DNA from: an uncultured Pelagibacteraceae bacterium | GTDB lineage: Bacteria > Pseudomonadota > Alphaproteobacteria > Pelagibacterales > Pelagibacteraceae | Reading direction: 5' to 3' | Assembly: GCA_902517615.1 (NCBI GenBank) | Contig: CABYCY010000005.1 | Span: forward strand, 22,031-86,030 | DNA length: 64,000 nucleotides | Shown here: positions 53,879-63,792 of the stretch, piece after piece | Numbering within the stretch: the stretch's first letter is position 1 | How the letters are laid out: every line of letters begins with the position of its first letter | Made by a program: the position numbers and the translations under genes | Notes under the pieces: model-generated | The model's input: only the letters and a program-made list of their open reading frames with translations | Told to the model about the DNA's origin: nothing | The model's database searches: none

Positions 53879-54275
53879 TGTTTGATCTTAATTTTTTACC
53901 AACATTATCCAATAAAGCGTTTAGATATTTTGTTTGTGAATTTTCAAGGAAAAAATTAGATGAATTTAAATATTCTTTAATTATAATATTTATAGATAAA
54001 TTAGGTTTATACATAAATTCATAAGTAGCAGCTTTCAAAATTGTTTGAAATACTTTATCTAATTTTTCAAAAACAAAATCATCTCCAAGTCTAGTATTTA
54101 GTTCATCTAAAATAAGATCATTTCTTTCTATTGTTCCTAAAACAATATCTTTAATAAATTTTTTAAATCTATGTTTTGGAAAATCCAAAATATCATCCTC
54201 GTTAAAAAATTTTCCATATAATTTTTGAATTATAATTACTCTAGGGTTATTTTTTGGATTAAAGTGAGTTCTCAT
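53871..54275 (-). CDS. nusB: Transcription antitermination factor NusB
   Basis: This 134-residue all-helical protein has the NusB features: VIIQKLYGKFFNED near the start, LDELNTRLGDDFVFEKLDKV, FQTILKAATYEFMYKPNLSI and IIIKEYLNSSNFF, with the last segment LNALLDNVGKKL. It joins NusE/S10 on boxA RNA during rRNA transcription. It overlaps ribH by 4 bp and thiL by 8 bp. Confidence 0.9.
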   Translation of the reverse strand: MRTHFNPKNNPRVIIIQKLYGKFFNEDDILDFPKHRFKKFIKDIVLGTIERNDLILDELNTRLGDDFVFEKLDKVFQTILKAATYEFMYKPNLSINIIIKEYLNSSNFFLENSQTKYLNALLDNVGKKLRSNNA

Positions 54276-54661
54276 TTTTGAGATAGCACTGAAATAACGG
54301 CATGAGCTGCTTCGGCACCTTTTTTTCTTCTAGCTTTTGCTTGAGCCATGTTAAGACAAGTTATTATACCATTTCCAATGGGCTTTTTACTCAACAATGA
54401 TAAATCCATAATAGCATTAGTTGATGCTTGTGAAATAAAATCAAAGTGAGGCGTTTGACCTTTGATTACACAACCTAATGCTAAAAATGCATCATATTTT
54501 TTAATATTTTTTGAAATTGTAACTGGAATTTCAAAAGCACCGGGTACTGTAATAACCTTAATGATGCTTTTTTTTGGAATTACTCTTAACGCACTCTTCA
54601 ACAAACCAGTCGCAATATCTTTATAATAATCGGCTAGCACTATCAGATATTTTTTTTTCAT
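54272..54661 (-). CDS. ribH: 6,7-dimethyl-8-ribityllumazine synthase
   Basis: This 129-residue protein condenses the pyrimidine and butanone phosphate precursors into lumazine. TVPGAFEIPVTISKNIKKYD holds the substrate-binding loop, ALGCVIKGQTPHFDFISQAS the catalytic His region (H in TPHFDF), and GIITCLNMAQAKAR the conserved GxLT-like block. Length is slightly short. It overlaps nusB by 4 bp and abuts ribBX. Confidence 0.95.
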   Translation of the reverse strand: MKKKYLIVLADYYKDIATGLLKSALRVIPKKSIIKVITVPGAFEIPVTISKNIKKYDAFLALGCVIKGQTPHFDFISQASTNAIMDLSLLSKKPIGNGIITCLNMAQAKARRKKGAEAAHAVISVLSQK

Positions 54662-55758
54662 TAAATAAGTTCCTGTTTTTTAATCTTAATACCATATCCA
54701 TCTAAACCAATAACTTTTTTTGGTGATTTCGTAATTAGTATCATATTTTTTATTTTTAAATCTTTTATTATTTGTGCTCCTATACCGTAATTTCTAATTA
54801 ATTTATCATTTCCTTTTTTATAAAATTCTTTGTTTTTATAATCTTTTAGCGTTTGGGAAACAGATTTTAAATTTGAGTCTTTAATAAATACTAAGACACA
54901 ATTTTGATATTTTTTAAAATAATTTAAAGTTTTGTTAAAAGAATTTGGTAATTCATGATTTATAAGATAATTTTGAACAACGTTTGAAGAAATTACCCTT
55001 ACTCTTGGCGTAATACCTTTTTTAATTTTACCCTTGATTAAAGCAAAATGTTCAGAACCATCTAATAAATTTTCATAAATTCTAATATTATATTTTTGAT
55101 TTTTTACATCAATTTTGCTTTTTTTTCTAAGTTTAATAAGTTTTTCTTTTTTTAATCTATAAGCTATTAGATCCTCAATTTTACCAATTTTAAGTTTATG
55201 TTTTTTTGCAAAATTAAATAGATCTTGTCCTTTAGCCATTGTTCCATTTTCATTCATAATTTCACAAATTACAGCTGAATTATTTTTTTTAGCTAGTCTA
55301 GATATATCAACGGAAGCCTCTGTATGACCGGCTCTAACAAGAACACCACCATCTTTAGAAATTATTGGAAACACATGACCCGGTGAAACTATTTCGTTTT
55401 TATTTACATTTTTTTTTGAAGCAATTTTAATTGTTCTAGCTCTATCATTAGCAGATATACCTGTGGTTATTCCTTTTTTGGCTTCAATTGAAATAGTAAA
55501 AGCTGTTTTATTTCTAGATTGATTCACAGGAGACATTAATGATAAATTTAATTTTTTTGCTTGAAGGCTGTCTAATGCAAGACAAATCAAACCACGACCA
55601 TACTTTGCCATAAAATTTATATATTTTGCACTAGTGTCAGATGTTGAAATAACTAAATCACCTTCGTTTTCTCTTTTTTCATCGTCAACTAAAATGAACA
55701 TGCCGCCCTTTTTTGCAATACTTATAATTTTATCTATTGAAGCAAAATCATTTTTCAT
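54661..55758 (-). CDS. ribB: 3,4-dihydroxy-2-butanone 4-phosphate synthase with a degenerate GTP cyclohydrolase II domain (RibBX-like)
   Basis: In this 365-residue protein the N-terminal part (1-200) is a complete RibB: LVDDEKRENEGDLVISTSDT, TGISANDRARTIKIA, SPGHVFPIISKDGGVLVRAG HTE-type block and CEIMNENGTMAK. The C-terminal part aligns with RibA only at its ends (DGSEHFALIKGKIKKG, RNYGIGAQIIKDLKIKNM) and lacks the zinc-binding GECLTGD...RCDCG motif, so the cyclohydrolase II activity should be lost. This matches the RibBX proteins known from proteobacteria. A separate RibA should exist elsewhere. Confidence 0.92.
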   Translation of the reverse strand: MKNDFASIDKIISIAKKGGMFILVDDEKRENEGDLVISTSDTSAKYINFMAKYGRGLICLALDSLQAKKLNLSLMSPVNQSRNKTAFTISIEAKKGITTGISANDRARTIKIASKKNVNKNEIVSPGHVFPIISKDGGVLVRAGHTEASVDISRLAKKNNSAVICEIMNENGTMAKGQDLFNFAKKHKLKIGKIEDLIAYRLKKEKLIKLRKKSKIDVKNQKYNIRIYENLLDGSEHFALIKGKIKKGITPRVRVISSNVVQNYLINHELPNSFNKTLNYFKKYQNCVLVFIKDSNLKSVSQTLKDYKNKEFYKKGNDKLIRNYGIGAQIIKDLKIKNMILITKSPKKVIGLDGYGIKIKKQELI

Positions 55759-56338
55759 TGAAATAATTCCTAACGTATTTAGATAAGATATCTATCTCTA
55801 TGTTTACTAAACTAGATCTTTTTAAAGTTGATAAATTCGTTTCCTTATATGTATGAGGTATAATCCAAATTTGAAAACCTTTTTTTGTTACTTTTGAAAT
55901 TGTAAGAGAAATACCGTTTATACAAATAGAAGCCTTTTCTATTAAGTGTTTTCTCTCTTTTTTAGGTAATTCAAAGTTAAAAAGGAATGATTTATCTATT
56001 TTTTTAATACTTAATACTTTACCAACAGTATCAACATGTCCTTGACAAATATGACCTGAAATTTTTGTTCCATATTTTAAAGGTAATTCCAAATTTATTT
56101 TATCTTTTATTTTTAAAAATTTAAATTTTGAACGAATGATTGTTTCTTTAGACAGGTAAAATTCCATCATTTTTGATTTATATGAAATTAAAGTTAAGCA
56201 GACACCATCACAAGCAACTGACAAACCCATATCTTTTTTGGATACTTTAAGACTGCTTTTAACAAAGATATTAAGACCCTTGGGTCTTTTAATAATTTTT
56301 GTGATAATACCTTGATTGTAAATTATTCCATTAAACAT
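55748..56338 (-). CDS. ribE: Riboflavin synthase alpha chain
   Basis: This 196-residue protein has two lumazine-binding repeats. It starts MFNGIIYNQGIITKI (the usual MFTG becomes MFNG); VACDGVCLTLISYK is in repeat 1, and ISGHICQGHVDTVGKVLSI with CINGISLTISKVTKKGFQIW in repeat 2. It dismutates two lumazines to riboflavin. It overlaps ribBX by 11 bp and follows ribD by 5 bp. No FMN riboswitch is visible before the rib genes. Confidence 0.94.
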   Translation of the reverse strand: MFNGIIYNQGIITKIIKRPKGLNIFVKSSLKVSKKDMGLSVACDGVCLTLISYKSKMMEFYLSKETIIRSKFKFLKIKDKINLELPLKYGTKISGHICQGHVDTVGKVLSIKKIDKSFLFNFELPKKERKHLIEKASICINGISLTISKVTKKGFQIWIIPHTYKETNLSTLKRSSLVNIEIDILSKYVRNYFNEK

Positions 56339-56343
56339 GATTT

Positions 56344-57447
56344 CTATCTATATAATATTATTCTGTCTTTTCGCAAATTTAGATTTAAATTAATCTTTTT
56401 TGTATATTTTTGATTTAATTTTTTTAGACCGCTAAATTTTAAATATTCTAAGCTTTTCGAAAGGTTTTTAGGACTTTTGAATAAATAAAATTTATTAAAA
56501 ATTTTATTCTTGATCAGTGAATTTGTTAGATCATTACCACCCTCTATTAGCAAATTCCTACAGCCAAAATTGTATAGTTTTTTTAAAATTTCTTTAATAA
56601 CAAATCTGTTATTCCTACCAATTTTAGATTTGATTATAACAATGCCTTTCCTTTTAAATTTGGAAACTTTTGATTTATCAGCTTTATTATAAAATATTAA
56701 AGTATTTTTGCTATTTGAAGATTTAAATACATAACTATTCATATTGGAATTTAGTTCATTGTCTAAAATAATTCTTTTAGGAGAAAAATTTTCCATACCT
56801 TTTAAACGACAATTTAATCTTGGATTGTCTTTGTTAAGAGTTTTATATGTAATCATTATACAATCATTTTGATATCTCAACAAATGTGTAAATTGATCAG
56901 AATAAGAATTTGTAATTCTTTTTTGGGGTTTACTGTAAATAATATTGTTTTTTGAAATAGCTATTTTGCCAGTAACAAAAGGTAATTTTTTCTTTCTATT
57001 AAAAAAATAAGGATAATAAAAATTTTCAACTTTATTTTTTAACAATCCTTTTTTTACGATTATTTTTTTTGAACTTAAAATTTTATAACTTTTATTTCTT
57101 ACCCTTTTGTCTATATCTGTAACTGCATACACAACCTCTGCAATTTTGGATTTTATTATCGAGTCTGTACATGGTGGTGTTAACCCATGATGACAACATG
57201 GTTCTAAAGTAACGTACATTTTTGAGCCTTTTAAATTTTCGAAACTATTTTTAATTGCATTAGTCTCAGCATGTGGTCTTCCATTAAATGAGGTTTGACC
57301 TATAGAAATTATTTTATCATTTTTAACAATAACACACCCTACTGAAGGATTTGATCCAGTAAGACCATGACGAGATCTAGCCAGATTTAAGGCTATTTCC
57401 ATATAAAATATATCTTTAGCTGTGAATTTATCTTTTTTTGTAGACAT
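56344..57447 (-). CDS. ribD: Bifunctional riboflavin deaminase/reductase RibD
   Basis: In this 367-residue protein, counted from the chosen start, the deaminase domain has zinc ligands H59 (HAE), C84 and C93 ([11 protein letters not shown]). The reductase domain (about residues 150-367) has the weakly conserved NPRLNCRL and [20 protein letters not shown]. It performs the second and third steps of the pyrimidine branch. The frame is open 29 codons further upstream inside nrdR; I chose [12 protein letters not shown], which overlaps nrdR by 20 bp. A later ATG ([13 protein letters not shown]) is also possible. Confidence 0.92.
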   Translation of the reverse strand: MSTKKDKFTAKDIFYMEIALNLARSRHGLTGSNPSVGCVIVKNDKIISIGQTSFNGRPHAETNAIKNSFENLKGSKMYVTLEPCCHHGLTPPCTDSIIKSKIAEVVYAVTDIDKRVRNKSYKILSSKKIIVKKGLLKNKVENFYYPYFFNRKKKLPFVTGKIAISKNNIIYSKPQKRITNSYSDQFTHLLRYQNDCIMITYKTLNKDNPRLNCRLKGMENFSPKRIILDNELNSNMNSYVFKSSNSKNTLIFYNKADKSKVSKFKRKGIVIIKSKIGRNNRFVIKEILKKLYNFGCRNLLIEGGNDLTNSLIKNKIFNKFYLFKSPKNLSKSLEYLKFSGLKKLNQKYTKKINLNLNLRKDRIILYR

Positions 57448-57886
57448 CGAGCCTGTCCACGAATTGTACGAAATCTTTTTCTTCTCTGAAGTTTCTATAA
57501 ACAGATGCAAATCTGACGTATCCAACAGGATCAAGTTCTTTTAAACCCTCCATAACCATAGTTCCTATTGTGTTGGTAGATATTTCACTTTGACCAAGTT
57601 CTTCTAAAGATCTCGAAATCTGACTTATAAATTTTTCTATTGTTTCTGTGTCTATAGGTCTTTTCTTAAGAGCTATATAAATAGATTTAGATAACTTATC
57701 TCTATCAAAAGTAGACTTTCTTCCATTTTTTTTTACAACCATTAATTCTCTGAATTGAACTCTTTCAAAAGTTGTAAAACGTGCCCCACATACGCATAGT
57801 CTTCTTCTTCTTATAGCTGTACCATCTTCAGTTGGTCTTGAGTCGACAACTGAGGTCTCCCCTTTTTTACAAATTGAACAAATCAT
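57428..57886 (-). CDS. nrdR: Transcriptional repressor NrdR
   Basis: This 152-residue protein pairs an N-terminal zinc ribbon with an ATP-cone. The ribbon reads [20 protein letters not shown] with C3 and C6; after IRRRRL the second knuckle is C31-V-C33-G, a CxC instead of the usual CxxC. The ATP-cone [20 protein letters not shown] follows. NrdR represses ribonucleotide reductase genes according to ATP/dATP. The position between glyA and ribD is a common alphaproteobacterial arrangement. Confidence 0.95.
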   Translation of the reverse strand: MICSICKKGETSVVDSRPTEDGTAIRRRRLCVCGARFTTFERVQFRELMVVKKNGRKSTFDRDKLSKSIYIALKKRPIDTETIEKFISQISRSLEELGQSEISTNTIGTMVMEGLKELDPVGYVRFASVYRNFREEKDFVQFVDRLDVYKKR

Positions 57887-57889
57887 TGT

Positions 57890-59197
57890 TTATAAGTTCT
57901 TATATATCGGAAATAATGAAGTTAAAGCAATAACTTCATTTTTTACTTCATTCTCTATTTTGCTATTATCAGTTGGGTTTTCGGATAAACCTTTTATAGT
58001 TTTCGTAATCAGTTCACCTACAGTTTTAAATTCATTTAGACCAAAACCTCGAGTGGTTGCAGCTTGTGTACCTAATCTAATACCTGATGTAATCATTGGT
58101 TTTTCTGTATCGAATGGAATGCCGTTTTTATTACATGTAATATTAGCCCGCGATAAACTCTCTGCTGCAAGATTGCCCTTAACGTTATATGGTCTCAAAT
58201 CTACTAACATTAAATGTGTATCAGTACCATCTGAGTAAATTTTAAATCCATTATTTTTTAAAGTTTCTGCTAACATTTTAGCGTTTGCTAAAACTGACTT
58301 GATATAATCTTGAAATTCTGGTTGCAATGCCTCTAAAAAACCAGCTGCTTTGGCTGCAATAATATGCATTAACGGTCCACCCTGGTAACCTGGAAAAACA
58401 GCAGTATTAAATTTTTTAGCAAGATCTTCGTGGTTAGTTAAAATAATCCCGCCTCTAGCACTTCTAAACACTTTATGAGTAGTTGATGTAACAACGTGTG
58501 CATAATCACATGGATTTGGATACCCTTTACCCGCGACTAAACCAGAGAAATGAGCCATATCTACCATTAAATATGCTCCTACCATATCTGCTATTTCTCT
58601 AAATCGTTTAAAATCTATCACTCTTGAATATGCACTTCCACCAGCAATAATTAATTTTGGTTTATGTTCTAATGCAAGTTTTTCAACATTGTCATAATCA
58701 ATCAATTCAGATTCTTTATCGACATCATAGCCTACTGCATTAAACCATTTACCTGACATTGAGATTTTTAATCCATGAGTAATGTGACCCCCTGAGTTTA
58801 AACTCATTCCCATAAATGTATCGCCTGGACTTAACAAAGCTAGAAATACAGCTCCATTAGCTTGCGCACCAGAATGTGGTTGTGCATTTGCAAATTTACA
58901 ATTAAACAATTTTTTTAATCTTTCGATAGCAAGGTTTTCTGCAACGTCCACATGTTCGCATCCATTGTAATATCTTTTACCAGGATATCCTTCTGCATAC
59001 TTATTAGTTAAAACAGATCCCTGAGCTTCTAGAACAGCTTGAGAAACAATATTTTCAGATGCAATTAATTCAATGTGTTGTTGTTGTCTAATTAACTCAT
59101 CTTTGATTGCTTTATAAAGATGTGGATCTTTTACAGATAAACTGTCTTCAAAGAAACTTTTGTAGCTATCATTTAAATAATTTTTTTCACTAGACAT
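57890..59197 (-). CDS. glyA: Serine hydroxymethyltransferase
   Basis: This 435-residue PLP enzyme interconverts serine and glycine with tetrahydrofolate. [60 protein letters not shown] and [17 protein letters not shown] are family blocks. The PLP lysine lies in [17 protein letters not shown]; the downstream VFRSARGG differs from the more common LRGPRGG. It lies between nrdR and rpiB, with gaps of one to three bases. Confidence 0.97.
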   Translation of the reverse strand: MSSEKNYLNDSYKSFFEDSLSVKDPHLYKAIKDELIRQQQHIELIASENIVSQAVLEAQGSVLTNKYAEGYPGKRYYNGCEHVDVAENLAIERLKKLFNCKFANAQPHSGAQANGAVFLALLSPGDTFMGMSLNSGGHITHGLKISMSGKWFNAVGYDVDKESELIDYDNVEKLALEHKPKLIIAGGSAYSRVIDFKRFREIADMVGAYLMVDMAHFSGLVAGKGYPNPCDYAHVVTSTTHKVFRSARGGIILTNHEDLAKKFNTAVFPGYQGGPLMHIIAAKAAGFLEALQPEFQDYIKSVLANAKMLAETLKNNGFKIYSDGTDTHLMLVDLRPYNVKGNLAAESLSRANITCNKNGIPFDTEKPMITSGIRLGTQAATTRGFGLNEFKTVGELITKTIKGLSENPTDNSKIENEVKNEVIALTSLFPIYKNL

Positions 59198-59198
59198 A

Positions 59199-59624
59199 TC
59201 AAATTTTTTTAATTCTTTTTAAGTGTCTACCACCATCAAATTTTGTATTTAAAAAAACACTAATAAATTTTAAAGCGTTTTTTTTAGTTATTAACCTTGA
59301 TCCTAATGTAATAATATTTGCATCATTATGCAATCTGGATAATTTTGTTGATTTTAAATTAAAACATTGAGCCGCACGAATATTTTTATGCTTATTTGCC
59401 GCAATATTCATGCCGGTCCCAGATCCACATACTAAAACTCCAATATTGCTTTTATTAAGTTTAACTTTTCTTGCAACTTTATGTGCATAATCAGGATAAT
59501 CTACTCTATCAGCAGTTTTTGGACCAAGATCTTGAAAATTTAATTTTTTTCTTTTTAAATAATTTTTAATTTCTTCTTTTAATTTAAACCCAGCGTGATC
59601 TGATGAAATAAATATTTTATTCAA
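59199..59624 (-). CDS. rpiB: Ribose-5-phosphate isomerase B
   Basis: This 141-residue RpiB/LacAB family protein has [20 protein letters not shown] at the start, [13 protein letters not shown], and the phosphate/active-site loop [20 protein letters not shown]; the conserved AQCFN carries the acidic replacement region. It interconverts ribose-5- and ribulose-5-phosphate. It sits one base before glyA, as in many alphaproteobacteria, and one base after the AspH-like gene. Confidence 0.94.
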   Translation of the reverse strand: MNKIFISSDHAGFKLKEEIKNYLKRKKLNFQDLGPKTADRVDYPDYAHKVARKVKLNKSNIGVLVCGSGTGMNIAANKHKNIRAAQCFNLKSTKLSRLHNDANIITLGSRLITKKNALKFISVFLNTKFDGGRHLKRIKKI

Positions 59625-59625
59625 G

Positions 59626-60264
59626 CTAATTAAACTTATAATCTAAAACACATGCAACTAAATGTATTCTGTTTTCTTCTCCACCATTAAATGCATTGTG
59701 ATATTTGGTATTATTTGTAACCCAAACAGAACCATCGGCAGGCATATGTTTTGCAACACTATCAATAACCATGATACAGCCAGGGTTAGTAATTATAGGT
59801 ATGTGCAATCTTGGTTCAGGATCTCTATGCCAACTTAATGTTGATCTAGGTTCTTTTAAAAGAATTCTTACTCTACCAAGTTTATATCTTGATGATAAAG
59901 TATCATATACTTCTTTAAAATAAGTATTTTCATAATCTTTTATAAATTCTGAATAGCTAGACTCATCAAGAGGCTCATCTCTTACAACCTCATTTCCTGA
60001 TTTATCAGGTTTTGTCCAAAAAATTCCTCTAGCTTTATTTCCTCTTACTGACTCTGGATCACCAGGAATTTGAGTAAGTGAGATAGCTCCAAAATGAGTC
60101 ACGCCTGCATCTTCAAATTTTTTAATTTTAACAATTTGATGGTATGCCTGTTGTAACTTATCAATATCAAATTTAATTTCTTGCTTTTGAAAGTCTCTAA
60201 AGTCCAAAACTCTTTCTTCTTTTTTTGTATTTAGATCTATTACTTTACTAAATTCTGATATCAT
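59626..60264 (-). CDS. Aspartyl/asparaginyl beta-hydroxylase-like 2-oxoglutarate/Fe oxygenase
   Basis: In this 212-residue protein the cupin core has H146-x-D148 in LSWHRDPEPRLHIPIITNPG, a distal H189 in KYHNAFNGGEENRIHLV, and R199 likely binding 2-oxoglutarate. This fits the Asp/Asn beta-hydroxylase (AspH) family. The substrate is unknown; related bacterial enzymes hydroxylate amino acids or peptides. It is the first gene of the minus-strand glyA unit, 72 bp from divergent hemB. Confidence 0.85.
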   Translation of the reverse strand: MISEFSKVIDLNTKKEERVLDFRDFQKQEIKFDIDKLQQAYHQIVKIKKFEDAGVTHFGAISLTQIPGDPESVRGNKARGIFWTKPDKSGNEVVRDEPLDESSYSEFIKDYENTYFKEVYDTLSSRYKLGRVRILLKEPRSTLSWHRDPEPRLHIPIITNPGCIMVIDSVAKHMPADGSVWVTNNTKYHNAFNGGEENRIHLVACVLDYKFN

Positions 60265-60336
60265 GTGATTGCTTTGTACCCTTTTTATTGTATATGTGTA
60301 TATTACTTTTGTCGCAATTTTAAAGTAAATTAAAAC

Positions 60337-61326
60337 ATGATTATAGGGAAATATCCAAGTCTTAGGCTTAGAAGAGGTAGAGAAGAATCCTGGTCAAGAA
60401 GACTTATGCAGGAAAACGATTTAAGTCCAAATGACTTTATTTTGCCTATTTTTCTGATTGATGGGTCAAATAAAAAGCAATCAATCAAATCTATGCCTGG
60501 TGTTTATAGATATTCAATTAATAGATTAAGCCAAATAGTAGATAGAGCCATTAAAAAAGGTATTCCAATGGTAGCTCTTTTTCCAAAGACTCAAAGCAAT
60601 TTGAAAGATGAATTTGGATCAGAGTCACTCAATGAAAATAATTTAGTTTGTAAAGCAATATTAGAAATTAAAAAAAGATATAAAAATCAAATTGGAATTA
60701 TGTGTGATGTAGCATTAGACCCTTATACCTCTCATGGACATGATGGATTAATTAAATCTAACAAAATATTAAATGATGAAACTATTGAAGTATTAATTAA
60801 TCAATCTTTACTCCAAGCTAAAATGGGATGTGATGTTTTGGCTCCATCTGACATGATGGATGGTAGAATAGGAAAAATTAGAAAAGCATTAGATATAAAT
60901 AAATTTCAAAATGTTCAGATACTTTCATATGCAGCTAAATATGCATCAAGCTTTTATGGACCTTTTAGAGATGCAGTTGGATCAAAAAACTCACTTAAAG
61001 GAGATAAAAAAACTTACCAAATGGATTATAGAAATTCCAATGAAGCATTAAGAGAAGTTGCATTAGATATTAAAGAAGGTGCAGACATGGTAATGGTAAA
61101 ACCCGGTATGCCTTACTTGGATATCATCAGAGTTATTAAAGATAAATTCAAATTACCAGTACTTGCTTATCAAGTATCCGGTGAATATAGTTTAATTGAA
61201 ACAGCAATAGCAAAAAAATTGATAAATAAAGACGCTATATACGAAAGTTTAGTTGCTTTTAAACGTGCAGGTGCAAACGCGATTGTAAGTTACTACGCTG
61301 ATAGATTGGACAAAATTATTAAATAA
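60337..61326 (+). CDS. hemB: Delta-aminolevulinic acid dehydratase (porphobilinogen synthase)
   Basis: This 329-residue enzyme joins two aminolevulinates to porphobilinogen. CDVALDPYTSHGHDGLI has Asp in place of the zinc cysteines, so it is the non-zinc (Mg-type) form. APSDMMDGRIGKIRKAL and MVKPGMPYLDIIR hold the active-site lysines. It supplies heme, tying in with ctaA. It is the only plus-strand gene in the last 13 kb, and its stop abuts the recO stop. Confidence 0.97.
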   Translation: MIIGKYPSLRLRRGREESWSRRLMQENDLSPNDFILPIFLIDGSNKKQSIKSMPGVYRYSINRLSQIVDRAIKKGIPMVALFPKTQSNLKDEFGSESLNENNLVCKAILEIKKRYKNQIGIMCDVALDPYTSHGHDGLIKSNKILNDETIEVLINQSLLQAKMGCDVLAPSDMMDGRIGKIRKALDINKFQNVQILSYAAKYASSFYGPFRDAVGSKNSLKGDKKTYQMDYRNSNEALREVALDIKEGADMVMVKPGMPYLDIIRVIKDKFKLPVLAYQVSGEYSLIETAIAKKLINKDAIYESLVAFKRAGANAIVSYYADRLDKIIK

Positions 61327-62007
61327 TTACTTTAAAGTATTTAGAAATAATAATCTGCTATTAGGGTAGTTTATATTATTCGGCCTTAAAATAGTTTTGT
61401 CAAGATAATCACCAACTAATCTTAATCCTTTTAAAAGAGTATTAAGATCATCAACTTCTAAATTCTTCTCAATTAAAAAATTTGGAATATACTTTTTTTC
61501 ATTAGTTGAATTAGCGTAGTACACAGTTTTACTTCCTTCAAAATCTTTTTTAACTAAGTTTTTTAATTCAAGATCGTAACCTAAGATTTTGAGTAGCTCT
61601 AACTCCCAAAAAATATATTTTTTTAACCAATCTTTATCTTGTAATATTAAAAATAAATTCTGAATTATAAAATAAACTTTATTATTAGTTTGAGACTCGG
61701 CTGTTAAAATTTTTATTAAATTCATAGCTGATGCTATGCAGGATAATTTTTGTTTGTGATCAAAATATAATGGACTATATGCATTTAAAATTTCAACTTT
61801 GAAGTAACCAATTCTATTCTCGTTTTTAGAATTATAATTTACATGTAATTTATTACCGATTTGAAGGTAGTTTTTAATTTTCTTTGAAGTTCCACCAAAA
61901 ATAATTCCCGATACCTTACCTTTTTTTTGGGTAAACAATTCTGTAATTAAAGAATTTTCATTATATCTATTTTTGCTTATTAAAAACGCTTCGTCTGACC
62001 AATTCAT
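61327..62007 (-). CDS. recO: DNA repair protein RecO
   Basis: This 226-residue protein has an N-terminal OB-fold, MNWSDEAFLISKNRYNENSL through KGKVSGIIFGGTSKK, then a helical domain. I chose MNWSDEAF because it matches the family start and gives an ATGA overlap with rnc; an ATG eight codons earlier would overlap rnc by 28 bp. The zinc-finger cysteines of some RecO proteins are absent. RecO helps load RecA with RecR. rnc-recO next to lepB is a common alphaproteobacterial order. Confidence 0.9.
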   Translation of the reverse strand: MNWSDEAFLISKNRYNENSLITELFTQKKGKVSGIIFGGTSKKIKNYLQIGNKLHVNYNSKNENRIGYFKVEILNAYSPLYFDHKQKLSCIASAMNLIKILTAESQTNNKVYFIIQNLFLILQDKDWLKKYIFWELELLKILGYDLELKNLVKKDFEGSKTVYYANSTNEKKYIPNFLIEKNLEVDDLNTLLKGLRLVGDYLDKTILRPNNINYPNSRLLFLNTLK

Positions 62008-62672
62008 GATATGCTCAAATTTTTTAAACATTCAAGAGCTGCATTTTGTTCTGCTTCTTTTTTGGATTTTCCGGTCGCAAAAAAATATTTAGTATTAGGT
62101 AATTTAACTCCAACTTTAAAAATAGGTTTATGTCTGGGTCCAATATTTGAAATTAGTTTGTAGATAGGAAGTTTTTTAAATTTTTTTAAAGTTGATTCTT
62201 GTAATTTAGTTTTAGCATCAATTTCTGTAATAATACTTTTTTTAATGTGATTTTTCCAAAGGGTTAAAATTGTTCTTTCTACTAAGTTAAAACCTTTATC
62301 TAAATATACGGCACCAATTAATGCTTCGCAGCAATCAGAAATAATTTTATCTTCAATTTTTATTTTTTTATTATTAGGGTTAAAAGTTTTTATATAATTG
62401 TCTAAATTAATTTTTTTTGCAATTTCTAGGCAAGTTTTTTTATTAACAAGTGAGGCAAATTTTTTATCTAAAGAACCTTCTCTTTCTTCAGGATATATTT
62501 CTAATAATTTTTTGGCCATAACAAGGCCTAATACCCTATCCCCTAGAAACTCAATTTTTTCATTATTTTCGTTTGGGTTAAAACTTTTATGTGTCAATGA
62601 TTGCACTAATAGATTTTTATTCTTAAATTTAATATCAATTTTTTTTTCTAAACTTTGATAATTAATTTTCAT
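62004..62672 (-). CDS. rnc: Ribonuclease III
   Basis: This 222-residue protein has the catalytic signature NEKIEFLGDRVLGLVMAKKL near residue 37, with a second acidic cluster ISDCCEALIGAVYLDKG, and a C-terminal double-stranded-RNA-binding domain ending SKKEAEQNAALECLKNL. It processes rRNA and other double-stranded RNA. Its start overlaps the lepB stop by one base and it overlaps recO by 4 bp. Confidence 0.96.
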   Translation of the reverse strand: MKINYQSLEKKIDIKFKNKNLLVQSLTHKSFNPNENNEKIEFLGDRVLGLVMAKKLLEIYPEEREGSLDKKFASLVNKKTCLEIAKKINLDNYIKTFNPNNKKIKIEDKIISDCCEALIGAVYLDKGFNLVERTILTLWKNHIKKSIITEIDAKTKLQESTLKKFKKLPIYKLISNIGPRHKPIFKVGVKLPNTKYFFATGKSKKEAEQNAALECLKNLSIS

Positions 62673-63409
62673 TAATCAATTTTTTTAAAAGTTCTATTAA
62701 ATCTAATCGACTTATGCCATTTCCAAAATTCAAAAAAACTGCCAATTTTTTTGTCTGAAGAAAAAAATATAAACTGCGCTTTACCTACAAGGTTATCTTT
62801 ATGAACATAGCCTACACTCGTTAAAAATCTACTATCTTTGGAACAATCTCTATTATCTCCTAGAAAGAAATAATAATCATTTGGAACAGTAAATATATCT
62901 GAATTTTGATAAGTATAATTCTTTAAATAAACTGTTTGAAATTTTTTTCCATTAGGTAACTTTTCTTCAAATCTATAAACATCAATGCTTTTTTCACCAC
63001 AATATATTTTACTTTTATTAGTTATTTTTGATTTTAATAATTCAGAATTATTTAAATATAAATTTGCATCAATAAATTGAATATTATCACCAGGTAATCC
63101 AATAAGTCTTTTAATATAATCTGTTCGATTATCAGCTGGAGTTTTAAAAACAATTACATCACCTCTTTTAGGACTATTAAACATTATTCTTTCATTTAAT
63201 ATTGGTGGACTGAATGGAAAAGAATGTTTGCTATATCCATATGAGTATTTAGTAACAAACAATCTATCACCTACTAACAAAGTGGGCTCCATAGATGAAG
63301 ATGGTATATAAAATGGTTGAACCAGAATAGACCTAATGACAACTGCTATAATTAATGCATATAATAAGGTTTTTATATTTTCTGAAAAAAAATTTTTATC
63401 TAATTTCAT
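62672..63409 (-). CDS. lepB: Signal peptidase I
   Basis: This 245-residue protein has one N-terminal membrane anchor (about residues 13-30). The catalytic Ser39 lies in IPSSSMEPTLLVGDRLFVTK and Lys100 in TDYIKRLIGLPGD; GDNRDCSKDSRFLTSVGYV is the last box. It removes signal peptides from exported proteins, fitting with secD/secF in the same window. It overlaps acpS by 4 bp (ATGA) and rnc by one base. Confidence 0.97.
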   Translation of the reverse strand: MKLDKNFFSENIKTLLYALIIAVVIRSILVQPFYIPSSSMEPTLLVGDRLFVTKYSYGYSKHSFPFSPPILNERIMFNSPKRGDVIVFKTPADNRTDYIKRLIGLPGDNIQFIDANLYLNNSELLKSKITNKSKIYCGEKSIDVYRFEEKLPNGKKFQTVYLKNYTYQNSDIFTVPNDYYFFLGDNRDCSKDSRFLTSVGYVHKDNLVGKAQFIFFSSDKKIGSFFEFWKWHKSIRFNRTFKKID

Positions 63410-63792
63410 GATGTTTGAATAATTGCAAATGCTGTTGAATATTTTTTTTCATCTGTGATTGATAAAAAACAATTAAAATTTTTAATTTTGAATTTTTTTT
63501 TAATAATATTTGTGATTTTTTTATTTGTAACATAGTAAGGTTTTCCCATTTTATCGTTAACAACTTCTATATCTTTAAAATTTAAATTTATTCGAAAACC
63601 TGTTCCAAGAGCTTTAGAAAAAGCTTCTTTTGCTGCAAATCTTTTTGAAAAATAAGCTACCTTATTTTTTATTAATTTAGATTGTTTTAATTCTTCAGAA
63701 GAATAAATTTTTTTCTTAAATATGGAACTTCTAATAGATTTTTTAATTCTTTTATTTTCAATAATATCAACACCAATTCCAAGAATTTTCAT
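63406..63792 (-). CDS. acpS: Holo-[acyl-carrier-protein] synthase
   Basis: This 128-residue phosphopantetheinyl transferase opens ILGIGVDIIENKRI with the metal-binding Asp (D9), and RFAAKEAFSKALGTGFR holds the second acidic ligand. FLSITDEKKYSTAFAII lies near the end. It activates acyl carrier protein for fatty acid synthesis, using CoA supplied through coaD. It starts directly after the pdxJ stop, in the common pdxJ-acpS-lepB-rnc order. Confidence 0.95.
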   Translation of the reverse strand: MKILGIGVDIIENKRIKKSIRSSIFKKKIYSSEELKQSKLIKNKVAYFSKRFAAKEAFSKALGTGFRINLNFKDIEVVNDKMGKPYYVTNKKITNIIKKKFKIKNFNCFLSITDEKKYSTAFAIIQTS

